Part shown: piece after piece, positions 12,650-26,430 of the stretch
How positions within the stretch are numbered: the first letter of the stretch is position 1
Layout: each line of letters opens with the position of its first letter
NCBI RefSeq assembly: GCF_048544455.1
Contig: NC_133538.1
Location: 20,625,469-20,689,468, forward strand
Origin: Silene latifolia
Lineage: Eukaryota > Streptophyta > Magnoliopsida > Caryophyllales > Caryophyllaceae
Length of the DNA: 64,000 bases
Direction of reading: 5' to 3'
Notes under the pieces: model-generated
What the model was told of the DNA's origin: nothing
Seen by the model: the letters and a program-made list of their open reading frames with translations, nothing else
Databases searched by the model: none
Made by a program: the position numbers and the translations under genes

Positions 12650-14596
12650 TGTAACACCCCGATTTATAAAGGAGCCTCTAGCAAGACATTCCCTAATAAA
12701 TCGGACTGTTACCATCTCGGTTTCCCGAGGTAGTGAATAACAAATTAAACTCCAAGGCAAATTACATAATTTCTTTAACTTAACTTTTTACAAAACCTCA
12801 TTTACATCAAATTACAAAGAACTAACATCAATAAAAGTGAAAGTCTTCTAAATGATGATCTAGCTACTAAGTCTTCTAATCCAGTGTCTCACGCCCATCA
12901 AGCTCCCATCCTATCTCATAAACCTCACAAGTCTCGCTCCCAATATTTGGATCGTCACATGTGTTCACGAATACACAGGGTCAACCACGAGGTTGAGTAG
13001 GGAATACAATGAAACAACAAATTATGATATGCATGCTCCTCCGTCACCTCCACCTCCATCTCAACTCATATCTCATAACCCGAACGCCTTGACCATACCG
13101 ATCCCGAGACTATATATCGACCGTAGCCGATCCGCCAACCGCACTGAGGACACCAGGGCAAGTCCTGCAGAACCTGCCTGGGCCTTATCACAACATCATC
13201 ATCACCACACCACGTCACCACAACATCCTCCATCTCCAATGCATATGAATGCTCAAGAAATTAATGCAACACAATATGTATATCATTGAACTGGTAAATC
13301 ATAGAATCATGCTTTGCCATTACAATGTTGTGATAATATACTCAATACGATCAATTCAGTCAAGCACATTCCAGGATATGAATCATAACATGAATCAACA
13401 ACCACGAATCACGTCAACGTTCACAGTTTGGTCATATGTAACACAAACAAGTCAACACAATTCAACAACAACGATAATAAGTCAAGTGTATTTCCCTACC
13501 TTTTCGCAATCCAAGCACACAAGCAATCAATTATGATCCTTCACATATCCATCACCTACATAACTTAATTATGTATAATTACCACCTACTCAATCAAATA
13601 ATCATGCACATAACCTAGACTCATCATAACTTAATAGGAATATCAACTTAAAGAACAAACACGATTTTTCCCGATTTTCCAAAGACATGACACACTTTAA
13701 TAAAATACATAACTAATTCCAGAAAAATCAAATTGATACAAGGCCAATTGGATTGGAACCCCATGAGTCTTAGCTACAAATTATATCTAACGTGTTTTTC
13801 TCAAATTCCAAACTTATCAAGAGTTTTCAGACTGATTTCAAAAACTGACAAACCGCATAAAAAGTATTGATTCATAAAACGCGTTTAAAACATTATTTTG
13901 CAGTAATTCCAAATCCTATTATCATCTAGACTATACAAAGATGATGTATGAAGAAGCCTCATAACTAAATCGACATAAAAATTAGGGTTTCAAATCATTT
14001 TCCACAACCAAATCGATTCGGACTTTTCAAATGACATGTTCATAAATAAATCACCTAGGACAAACCATAAAGAATTTGACTACGAGATTTTATATGCATA
14101 AACTAGACATCAAATAAACAGGACTCTCTTTTCAAACTTTTTGAAGACGAATACTTTAAAACAGTATAAACAATGGAATGAAATCGACTTACAAACAGGG
14201 AAATCGAATTAGGTTGGAATCGATGAGAAATCTTCAATCAAATGAAAGGCTCGACAATCCTTCTTCCTCTCTCTTTCTCTAGGTTTAGAAATGGTTTTAT
14301 GAATGATAAAATGAAAAGAGGGGAGAGGGAGAGCGGCTCTTAGATTAGGTTTAGGATAAATGGTGGTTACATGTTCCGGGTAGGGCAAATGGGTTAAACG
14401 GGTATGGTCGTTGGGTAAATGTAGATGGGTAATTCTTGACCCAAAAGACAAAATGTGATGTAGCCCGACTCAACATATACGATATAAACCCGACTTAATA
14501 ACATTCACGATATTACGATGCAACCAATATAAAATGTATAATACTAATATATAATAATATCCGTTTAATCGATTATATAAAATACGGGGTATTACA
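12650..14596 (-). repeat. 5' LTR (right) of the non-coding LTR element
   Basis: Begins TGTAACACCCCG and ends GGGTATTACA immediately before the ATGAT target duplication. It is near identical to 6094-8042, pointing to a fairly recent insertion. Confidence 0.9.
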
Positions 14597-14601
14597 ATGA
14601 T

Positions 14602-14776
14602 GGATGGGAACGGATGTGGAAAACAAATGTGTGATCATGTGGTGGATTTGGCGGGGTACATGCGTGGCATGGTCTGAACGGACATGGAAGTGTTGTTCAT
14701 GGTTGAGTCACATTACAAGAAATTTTGGCAATGTTTGATTGTTTCATGGAATCCTCATATTTTGTGATTTGATGTG
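14602..14776. other. Short unassigned spacer
   Basis: About 175 bp between the LTR element and the first TA microsatellite. No gene or repeat signature is recognised; it probably continues the background of 6041-6093. Confidence 0.4.

Positions 14777-17595
<2,819 letters not shown>

Positions 17596-17673
<78 letters not shown>
17596..17673. repeat. (TA)n between elements A and B
   Basis: About 78 bp of perfect TA dinucleotide. It is bounded on the left by the terminus of A (CTTCTTC) and on the right by the terminus of B (GTAATAAG). Confidence 0.97.
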
Positions 17674-17676
<3 letters not shown>

Positions 17677-17745
17677 ATAAGATCAAGTAAGTCCATGTCT
17701 TACATTTGAGTCCATGAGTTCAATTGTCTACCCTTAGATCATGTT
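17674..17745 (+). repeat. Left terminal inverted repeat of element B
   Basis: Starts GTAATAAGATCAAGTAAGTC at the TA tract and pairs with 49430-49498. The same architecture, two or three AGTCC motifs spaced 15-25 bp, occurs at the ends of A, C and F. Confidence 0.75.
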
Positions 17746-18500
17746 ATTGAATGGCTTAGATTAAAAGAAAAAAGCAACTAATAATAATATTCTAATGGCT
17801 AAAATAATTACCTCTCTCCTCCTACCACTCATAGGGTATTAGCATGCATGCAGGTTGTCAATCAAAACATCACACACACACACGTCCTACAAACTTCCTC
17901 CCATTTATCATCTCTCTATTATTCAAAACTAATTTTCCCCCAAAATATTTCCCCCAAATTAAACCCCATTAATTTTCCCCCAAACTGCTCTCTAAATCCC
18001 CCAATTTTATCGCTTTTTTTGTTACCTTATTATCGTTTTTTTCTCCATTTTCTTTTCTCACTTGCAAGCTGCCATTTTCGTCCATTCATATTACTTCAGA
18101 AGGTATTTTTTTGGGGGGTTTTAGAGTTTTATGATTTGTTTTTGGGTTTTAAGAGTTTTATGATTTTTCTATTCATTTATTTAGACGTTTTTTTTAATTT
18201 ATTGGACATTGTTATGTAATTGGACTGTATTTGATCACTGTACTTTGTCACCATTGTTGATGTACTGTTCTATTTGATCACTGTATTTGGTTTCTTCATT
18301 TTGATTAGCCAGTTATTTTTAGCACATTTAGGACATGTAGGACATTTATTTTTGATCACTGTATTTTGTCAACTAACGTTTTTAGCATATATGTTCATAT
18401 TCATTAAGATTAGTCAGATTTTTTTGAAAAATCCTACTTTTGTTGCTTACAATTACTCTTTCTTTGTTAAAATTACAGTTTATCCATTTTTTTTGGAGAA
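17746..18500. other. Subterminal region of B, no gene
   Basis: Pyrimidine-rich sequence with T-runs. The frames at 17848-18219 and 18274-18513 are hydrophobic low-complexity products of T-rich DNA and have no recognisable domain. It may hold the promoter of the Ulp1-like gene. Confidence 0.5.
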
Positions 18501-19580
18501 ATCCCACTTTTGATTACCCTTTGTTAGAATTACACTTTTGTTGCTAAAATAACACTTTATGCTGATACAATGACACTTTTTTTTGCTGAAATTACACTGT
18601 TGTCTGTTAAAATAACACATTATTTTGTTAGAATTACACTTTTGTAAGCTAAAATAACACTTTATGCTGCTACAAATCCTACTTTTGATTACCCTTTTGT
18701 TAGAATCACACTTTTGTTGCTAAAATAACACTTTATGCTGCTACAATTACACTTTTTTTTTGCTAAAATTACACTGTTGCCTGTTAAAATAATACTTTAT
18801 CTTGTTAGAATTACACTTTCGTCAGCTAAAATCACACTTTTTTTTGTTAAAATGTCATCATGCTTTTTAAAAATAACACTTTATTTTGTTAGAATTACAC
18901 TTTTGTAAGCTAAAATAATACTTTATCTTTGCTACAAATCCCACTTTTGATTACCCTTTTGTTAGAATCACACTTTTGTTGCTAAAATAACACTTTATGC
19001 TGCTACAATTACACTTTTTTTGCTAAAATTACACTGTTGCCTGTTAAAATAACACTTTATCTTGTTAGAATTACACTTTTGTCAGCTAAAATCACACTTT
19101 TTTCTGTTAAAATGTCATTGTTGCCTGTTAAAATAACACTTTATTTTGTTAGAATTACACTTTTGTAAGCTAAAATAACACTTTATGCTGCTACAAATCC
19201 CACTTTTGATTACCCTTTTGTTAGAATCACACTTTTATTGCTAAAATAACACTTTATGCTGCTACAATTACACTTTTTTTGCTAAAATTACCATGTTACC
19301 TGTTAAAATAACACTTTATCTTGTTAGAATTACACTTTTGTCAGCTAAAATCATACTTTTTTCTGTTAAAATGTCACTGTTGCCTGTTAAAATAACACTT
19401 TATTTTGTTAGAATTACACTTTCGTCTGCTACAATTACACTTTTGTTTGTTAAAATTACACTTTTTTCTGTTAAAATAACACTTTATTTTTTTAGAATTA
19501 CACTTGTGGCTGCTATAATTACACTTTTATATTGTTAGAATTACACTTGTGGCTGCTATAATTACACTTTATGCTGCTAC
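18500..19580 (+). repeat. TTACACTTTT minisatellite array, left side of B
   Basis: About 50 degenerate units of roughly 20 bp, with the pattern TGTTAGAATTACACTTTTGT or GCTAAAATAACACTTTATGC. Larger blocks of about 240 bp recur (for example from 18680, 18930 and 19180), so there is a higher-order repeat. The array ends shortly before the first codons of the Ulp1-like gene. Confidence 0.9.
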
Positions 19581-19647
19581 AATTTAAACATTTTTTTGTA
19601 GTAATTTTTTTTTGTATGCAACAATTAATTTTGAGTAATGTTAACAT

Positions 19648-20756
19648 ATGTCAGATGGAAATGAGGGTAAATTAGGCAAGTCCAAAAAAGCAAAGGTGCC
19701 TGTCAAGTTGAATAAGGAGCTTGTTGTTGCCAAACAGCCAAACCAGCGAAACCAGCCACGAACAAAATTGCAAAGGTGGTTGTCAAGTGCCTAAAGCAAC
19801 TTGTTGAGCTCGTTGAAAAGCTTAATGATGCACAAATGAGATGCGGTATGGAGGATCGGTTTCGGTGGTATTCTTGAGCTTAAGCTCAAAACATATCCGA
19901 TGGGTCATGTTAAAGATTTTAAAGCATTCAAGGACGAATCGTATATTTTCCGGGCAGCTAAGGATAAGGAGTTCATGGTCACCAAGCATGACGTGTATGA
20001 CTGTTTTATGTTACCACTTGGTCCTAAAACTGTTGATCTAGTACCTACGGGCCGCCAGAAGGATTATCAAGCATCGGAGAACAAGCAATTGAAAGATAAA
20101 TGGCGAAAATCATACAACATAAAAGGGGTTAACGAAGGCATTAATTTAGGAATTGTCTTCCAAGATATTTAAAAAAAAATACAAAAAAGGAGGTCCTCAA
20201 TTCTGAAGGCTATTTGTTCTGCTCGCCATGTCATCATTCCTAACTCCAACGTCATACAGTGGGGTTGACTTCAAGCTTTTGAGAGCTGTTGAAGATGTGG
20301 ACTCGATTACGCAGTACGATTGGCGTACTTATGTGCTGGAACATTTGGTGAAGGTTGCGGCAGCTACTGGTGAAAATAAACAGACGCTGTTGGGGTGTAT
20401 CCCCTTCTTAATGATCACGTACTTTCAACGTTTCGATTTCCGTGGAAAGAGTTGTCGCCATGCACCGCCTCTCATTAAGCACGGGACCAGCAGACGCTTT
20501 CGACAGACTACATGGTGAGCTTGACAAGAACCGTTTGGGTCGGCTAACTTGGTCCTTGGTCAAGTACCCTGCCTTCAAAAAGAACTGTTAAGCATTGGTG
20601 GGTGCCTACTTGACGATCAAGTGTTGGCCATTGGAAATGTGGTTAGTGATGCGGCATTACAAGTGACTTCAACTTCAGACAGGAAGAAGTTCATCGAGAT
20701 TGAACTCCCTTCTGGTGTTGATGATGACGAGGAGTTGGAAGCTCGGGCTGTAGATG
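19648..20756 (+). pseudogene. Ulp1-like transposon gene, N-terminal module (frameshifted)
   Basis: The proposed start is ATG at 19648 (MSDGNEGKLGKSKK), giving a Lys-rich leader. Reading then shifts frame. From about 19825 the line IGFGGILELK leads into MGHVKDFKAF...YDCFMLPLG, the conserved N-terminal segment common in plant transposon Ulp1 proteins. Coding continues as LFVLLAMSSFLTPTS...GCIPFLMITYFQRF to about 20470 and as an acidic tail to the GT donor at about 20757. At least two frame changes and in-frame stops are present, at about 19790, 20170 and 20490. They could be mutations, unmodelled introns or sequence errors. The domain's function is not known to me. Confidence 0.55.
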
Positions 20757-21060
20757 TAAGTGTTATTTGTTCATTTGTCAAGGCTAATTTTAATGTTTTA
20801 AAAATTAGACTTTTGTTTGTTACAATTACACTTTTGTGCGTTAAAATTATACTTTTTAAAGTTAAAATTATACTTTTGTAGCTTACAATTACACTTTTGT
20901 CTGCTTGAATTACACTATTTTTAGTTAAAAGTAGACTTTTTTGTGATAAAATAACACTTTATTTTGTTTGAATTATAATTTTGTCTACTAAACTTTATTT
21001 TTTTCTCTGCCACAGTTTCACTTACTTTCTGATGATGAAATAACACTATTTTTATTACAG
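20757..21060 (+). repeat. Intron filled with TTACACTTTT minisatellite
   Basis: The donor is GT at 20757 (GTAGAT/gtaagtg) and the acceptor ends ttattacag at 21060. The interior is built almost only from units like TTAAAATTATACTTTTGTAG, the same minisatellite as the left array of B. Confidence 0.65.
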
Positions 21061-23042
21061 ATGCGGCAGTGGAGGATGATGCCGTGAAGTCTTCGGGAGG
21101 GACTATCGATCCCAGAGAGGTAACAGCTGACGTAGTACCAGAGGCAGAGAACGCCGACATTCCTATCCCGGTACCGTACGTCCCTCACAGTGATCTGAGC
21201 TACCATCCTTTTTTACTTCACTCGAGTGAGCCCTTACCGTGCATGGATCACATCATTGAGAACCTTGGGTGTTCTATTGATTGTGGGGCACCTAATCCTG
21301 AATTGTGTTTTGCGACGAGAAACCTAGCATTCAGTCAGGAGCTCCTGGTGCTAATGTTTAGTGAGAGAAAATACTTGATTGACTATGCGTTCAATCAGTC
21401 AGACGCGTTTTCCGAGTTGTAAGTGTATTAAATTTTTACAAGAGGCCCTAAACTTTCCTAATTATATATGTATATATTGTTGACTAAGTAAATTTTGGGT
21501 TGTTGTGAACGATTGGTCCAATTCAGCGAGTTTTATTTCATTACCCAGGAAGATATTGCAACTTTGAACCCTCGGGAGCAAATCATGACAAGTGTTATTG
21601 ATGGTTGGTGCTTGCTACTCAACCACATCATGAAACCTTCGGACATATCCCGTTGTTTCTTTGGCCTAAGTCACACTGTAAGTTCAAATGTTACCTTTGT
21701 GTCTTAAAATTACACATTTGTCCATTAGAATTATACTTTTTAAAGTTAAAATTCTTCTTTCATATGTTAAAATTGCTCATTTGTGCGTTAAAATGATACT
21801 TTTGGCCGTTAGAATCACACTTTTTATTGTTGACATTATACTTTTAACATTACTCTTCTGTGTTAACAGTACACTTTTTTTGGTTAAAGTTTCACTTTAT
21901 TTTTATAAAATAGCTATTTTAATTATCTGATCACGCATTTAACACTTTTCAAATAAAAGGACCCCGCAAGGTCTATTTGGAATGCTCAAAAGCTTGGGAA
22001 AGTATTGAACAAAGACGAAGACATTTTTGGTGGGTGGGATGCCTGGGCTGAACTCTGCCGTGTACCATTCCAGCTTGACACGGACATGGTAGGTAACAAA
22101 ACATGTAATCTTTTATCATGGTTTTTAAGGTTTCCTTTTCGATATTAGCCACATACGATGCAGATCTTTCTGCTCGTGTTATCTGGTGACGGTGATCACT
22201 ACAGCTGCGTGTGCATCAACTTTCTCACCGAGCAGATTGACTACCTCGACAACCGCAAATACGATGACCCATTAGAAACGCTCCCTTACGGAGGGATAGC
22301 GCATATTTCGGTAAGTGTACGATATCCAAAAGTCAACCAATTTATATGGGTCGTACCACGTTAACTCGCTGACGCTTATTCATGTTCAGGCAAATATAAT
22401 GGGGAAGTATGTGGTGTCTAAAGGGCTATCTAAGGGGGCAAAGGTCAGCGGGTTTAAGATCGTCAACATAGAGTTAAGCTGGCAAGCTCAAGGGTATTCG
22501 AGAAATGACTGTGGTGTTTTCATGATGCTACATATGATGTTCTACCGCGGAAGCCCTTTTCAATGTGACCTCGGGAAAGAGGATGCTATGAGTTTGTACC
22601 GTGCTGAGATTGCTGCAACACTCGTCCTCTGTGACATTAACAGTATCAGAGAGGACATCTTGATGCGGGTTGGTTATTTCAAAGCAACTGCTGGACATCC
22701 GTTGACAAGAAAGTTGAATGCTGTTAAGAGGAAAACAGATGGTGACATAGGGCCGGAATCCACAAAACGTGCTCGCGTAACTGAATCTGAAGAGCCCGTT
22801 ATGGAGGCGACACCTGTTGCCATGCGCATTCCATCTGGTAAAGCGCTATCATCTGTTAAGAGCCATCCTCGTGGAAAGGCGGACGGGTTGGGCTGCTCTC
22901 TTGACTGTGGTAGAGGTAGTCTCAACACAAACGTGGTGTCCAAGATGCTTCGGAGCAACCAAGCGTTAATCAAGGATATTAAACAGAGGAGGAAGCATGT
23001 TGCCGACTATTGCTTGTTAGATGACCACAATTATGATGAACG
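21061..23042 (+). CDS. Ulp1-like cysteine protease domain 1 (C48 type), spliced
   Basis: This module has canonical GT-AG introns at about 21423-21527, 21679-21958, 22091-22160 and 22312-22389. It opens with NLGCSIDCG, followed by a helical segment ending in HIMKPSDISRCFFGLSHT. The protease core then reads FLLVLSGDGDHYSCVCINF...IDYLDNR...WQAQGYSRNDCGVFMM. The catalytic candidates are His (codon 22197), Asp (22248) and Cys (22510), with Gln residues shortly before the Cys. This matches the His-Asp-Gln-Cys layout of Ulp1/SENP (C48) peptidases, which cleave SUMO-type modifiers. After the core, a basic linker (KRKTDGD...KRARV) leads straight into a second copy of the whole module. It looks capable of catalysis, but the gene upstream is broken. 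The role in transposition is unknown; Ulp1 genes are known passengers of some plant MULEs. Confidence 0.7.
21679..21958 (+). repeat. Intron minisatellite in Ulp1 domain 1
   Basis: The intron between SHT (donor gtaagttc) and the DPARS exon (acceptor aaaag) is made of units such as GTTAAAATTACACATTTGTC. It is therefore a second intron of the same gene filled with the B minisatellite. Confidence 0.65.
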
Positions 23043-23150
23043 GTCTGTTAATCTGTTTTAATTAACGACTTCTTTAATCAAGGATACTCATATTATTTTT
23101 CACATTTATTCTACTTTAATTAACGACTTCATTAATATTACGAAGTGCAG

Positions 23151-24243
23151 TGAACAGCTGGTCTGGTACACCCATCACGCAACGCTTCGGAGAGCTGACA
23201 TTATGTCCATGTTGCCTGAAAACCTTATGTCGTTGAATGTCATCGAGTGCTGGTCGATTTTGATGAACCATTTGGAGAAGGAGGAATATGGCGACCAAAT
23301 GAGGATGTCATTATTTGGTATACGTCACATGGTAAATCCATTAACCATTTCATCATATTTATGCCCAGTTCTATTACACCTTTGTTACTTAGAACGACAC
23401 TTTTCTAACTTACAGTTATATTATGTGAATGTTTCACTTTAGTTCTTTTAATCAACAAAAGTGTCATTCTAACCGTGTTAAGTGTAATTCTAAGGGACAA
23501 TAGTGTCAATTTAGGTGACAAAGTAACCACATTAATCATGTTCACTATTGCCTTTTAAAGGATATACTGTTGGGATTGCTTGAGACGTTTGAACAACCAG
23601 GCACACAATCGACAAAGAACTATGACAACTGTACGACTCCGGGGCACCTTCATCGTCGACAGTGAGCGAACCTTTAACTTGACAACAGACTTGCTATTTA
23701 TCCCGTTCTGCATTGAAGACCATTTCGCATGCGTATGTATCAATCACAAATCAAATACAGTCGACTTGATGGACGGGCAAAGGCATTCTGATTTGAAAAA
23801 GTCGCAGTTTGGAAGATCAGCGCGTTTAATTATAAGATATTGTCCATCCCTTTCTTCTGAATGCTATCTTTTTTGTTCAATCAGTTTGTTGAGGTAATTA
23901 TGTACATTTGCAGGCTAGCGCAGTGAGTGATTATTTAGAATCACGGGATAAGGAAAAGAAGAACACTAGGGCACGGGAAATTCCTAATTATGCGTTGCGG
24001 CAGATACCTTTCAGCGGGATGTCACCTACTCTCAACCAACCAGAGTCGAGTCTGTTCACCATGATGGCTATGCTCTTATACGAGGGTCTTCCTTTTCAGC
24101 ATGAAGACCTTGATTAGAAGAAATCAAGGCACTATTTGGTGATCCAGCTGATAACTACCATCGTTCTAGCAAACATGAACGTTTTGCGCGAAGGTGTGCT
24201 CGAGAAGGTCAAAGCCTTTGTTAGCACAAAGGACAAACTGTGA
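23151..24243 (+). pseudogene. Ulp1-like domain 2: tandem copy with Ser in place of catalytic Cys
   Basis: The exon joins in frame to domain 1 (donor at 23043, acceptor tgcag at 23150; DER then EQLVWYTHH). The order of blocks repeats that of domain 1: LGCSLDCG (22890), a helical segment ending LFGIRHM, then IEDHFACVCINH, VDLMDGQ, and a block ending LLYEGLPFQ. A 32-residue ungapped alignment with domain 1 (IELSWQAQ... against IPFSGMSP...) has about 10 identities. At the Cys position it has Ser (TCG, 24046), and the upstream Gln is missing; His (23721) and Asp (23772) remain. This is probably a pseudo-protease domain. A frame change near 23600 and an in-frame TAG at 24115-24117 precede the homologous tail, which runs on to TGA at 24241. 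Confidence 0.65.
23332..23561 (+). repeat. Intron minisatellite in Ulp1 domain 2
   Basis: After the donor at 23332 (gtaaatcc) there are units in both orientations (AATTACAC/GTGTAATTCTAA). The intron is at the equivalent position to the repeat-filled intron of domain 1, so the intron seems to have been duplicated with the domain. Confidence 0.6.
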
Positions 24244-25342
24244 AAGGTATTACAACAGAAGCGTAGACTGCCCCGTGCCAATGTGAAAAAATAACATCCT
24301 TAATTTAGTAGTTAAGTTTTTGTGGGAATATTGCCTTGGCTATGTAAACACTTATTTCATACTTTGTATTATCTGTAGATGTTAGCAACCTTCATCTAGA
24401 CAGTTAGTTTTTGTGGAAACAATTTTTTCAACATTCTATAAGACAAGGTGTTTTATGTTAATACATATGACATACCGGCAAAGAATGTATTTAGCTCAAC
24501 AATTGTGAGTAATATGTTAGTTAAATCAGTCAGAAGAAAGTGTGGCTGTAATACACAAAAGTGTAATTCTAACCGTCAGAAGTGTAATTCTAACCGGCCA
24601 TATCAGTGACAGATAGACCTTACATTACACAAAATATAAATGTTATTTTAAAAGGCAAAAGTGTCATTTTAGGTGTTTTATTTATGAAAATATAGTTATG
24701 TTGTTAAAAGATGGTGCAATAATATTTATCAGTAATTGCTTAAATTACAAGGTTGTCAGTTAAAATTATACTTTTAAAGTAAAGAGTATACTTTTGTTTG
24801 TTACAATTACACTTTTGTCCTTTGAAATTATACTTTTTAAAGTTAAAATTATACTTTTGTAGCTTACAATTACACTTTAGTCCATTAGAATTATACTTTT
24901 TGCCCTTAGAATTACACTTGTCAAAGTTAAAATTATACTTTTGAATGAACACTTAACTATGTTATAAGGCTTAACTATAGATGAAGTGTAACTGAAATTG
25001 CATACTCTGTAATTATAAGGAGTTTAAGTGTAATTCTGATCATAACAATCCTACCCTAAGCAGATATGAGGCCATTGCAATTTTATACCCTAGATATGTG
25101 TAATTGTAAGAACATAATTTGTCATAATAGTCAAGAGTGAAAAATTCAACGTTCTGGTTTAGCACATTATAACTGTTTCGTCCAATAAAAAATACTTCAA
25201 CAAAATACATTGTAATACCAAAGGCAACCAGCTGCCTTCCTGACAATTTGATGTCTAAACACAATACGAAACATCATGTTGTACCTCGTATTTTGTGTAG
25301 ACATGCCCAAAAAAATGTACTACTTATTAGGTATTATATTGA
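24244..25342. other. Spacer between the two convergent genes of B
   Basis: No gene is seen. It holds a GTGTAATTCTAA block at 24545-24680 and an opposite-oriented AATTATACTTTT block at 24745-24945. It lies between the 3' ends of the Ulp1-like and transposase genes, where terminators and 3' UTRs are expected. Confidence 0.6.
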
Positions 25343-25373
25343 TTATTCTAAGATGCCTTCTTCTTCGTCTTTT

Positions 25374-25492
25374 TCTTCTTCTTCTTCTTCTTCTTCTTCT
25401 TCTTCTTCTTCTTCTTCTTCTTCTTCTTCTTCTTCTTCTTCTTCTTCTTCTTCTTCTTCTTCTTCTTCTTCTTCTTCTTCTTCTTCTTCTTC
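25374..25492. repeat. (CTT)n microsatellite inside the transposase C-terminus
   Basis: About 40 perfect TTC units. On the minus strand they are read as GAA codons, giving a run of about 40-45 glutamates in the transposase tail. The plus-strand poly-Ser and poly-Leu frames here are artefacts. Confidence 0.95.
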
Positions 25493-26144
25493 CGACGAGG
25501 GTGCTGACGATTGCGACAATGGTGGGTGCTCTGCGAATGGGTTGGGGCAGTTCCTTTTATCATGGTTAGCTAATCGCTTGCAATTTTTACACATACGTTT
25601 TGACTTCCTTGCCAAAGCAACTGCTTTTTCCTTCATCGACAACATTCTCTTTCCGCTCCCCTTGTTCTTAGATTTCTTGGGCGGCAAAATGGTTATCTCC
25701 TGACTAGGAGAACATCCAAAAATTTTCTCCAACTGTGTTGTTTATTCAATGGTGATCCTAATGGTGAAAGTTTCTCCTTAAACTGTCTAATTAGACTAGA
25801 AAAGTTGTCGACATCATTCTTCATTTTGCCCGTGAGCATACCAATTGTCTGATGAATCTCCGACCATATTACTGACATCGCAATCTGTTTTCCATTTATT
25901 ATATCAACGACCTCAGTTGCTTCACCATTACAATCGAACATTTCAGACAACCTTGCATCTTTACACCATCTTTTAACAACACATTGTTCTGGAATAATCT
26001 TCACTCCGTTTGACGAGTAAATCCATATGACATGCCGGCAAAGAATGCCTTTCCTCTCAAGCATTCTATAGCTACAAGTGGCTTTCAATGTATCAAGTTC
26101 AACAATATAGAGTAATATGTTAGTTAAATCAGTCAGAAGAAAGT

Positions 26145-26430
26145 GTGACTGTAATACACAAAAGTGTAATTTTAATCAATAAAAGTGTGATTTTAAGGGA
26201 AAAAAGTATAACTTTAACAACACAGTATAATTTTAACCTATTTTGTAATTTTAACAACCCAAAGTGTAATTTTAATGAACAAAAGTGTAATTTTAATGGC
26301 TTAAAGTATAACTTTAGCAACCCACAGTATTATTTTAACATCCCAAAGTATAATTCTAACAACCCTAAGTGTAATTTTAATCAACAAAAGTATAATTTTA
26401 ACGGGTAAAAGTATAATTTTAACAAACAAA
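26145..26430 (-). repeat. Transposase intron filled with GTGTAA minisatellite
   Basis: Units such as CAAAAGTGTAATTTTAATG (plus strand) fill the space between the SWIM-finger exon and the preceding exon. A shorter block of the same type is at 27690-27840 in the next intron. Confidence 0.75.

Larger units (their letters stand above)
6094..14596 (-). mobile_element. Non-coding LTR retrotransposon (Tekay-related, LARD-like)
   Basis: The two LTRs (6094-8042 and 12650-14596) are nearly the same length (1949 and 1947 bp) and begin TGTAACACCCCG and end GGGTATTACA. An exact 5-bp target duplication ATGAT flanks them (6089-6093, 14597-14601). A primer-binding-like site next to the right LTR and a purine tract next to the left LTR (both read on the minus strand) set the orientation as minus. 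The 4.6-kb interior has no gag or pol. Sequences near both ends resemble those of the Tekay-like element at 38553-46981 (TTCGTCCCGAAGTT and GGTTACGTCCCCGTAACC hairpins), so it is likely a non-autonomous partner of such an element. Confidence 0.85.

Noticed and set aside
12993..13289. His- and Pro-rich frame
   Set aside because: It sits in an LTR. The partner LTR (6453-6689) has frame-changing indels, so the frame is not conserved.
18500..19580. Possible CRISPR-like array of regular short repeats
   Set aside because: Units are contiguous and degenerate with no unique spacers, and the sequence is plant nuclear DNA; it is a minisatellite.
25248..25703. Poly-Ser and poly-Leu plus-strand frames
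   Set aside because: Antisense and shifted readings of the (CTT)n tract, which belongs to the minus-strand transposase.
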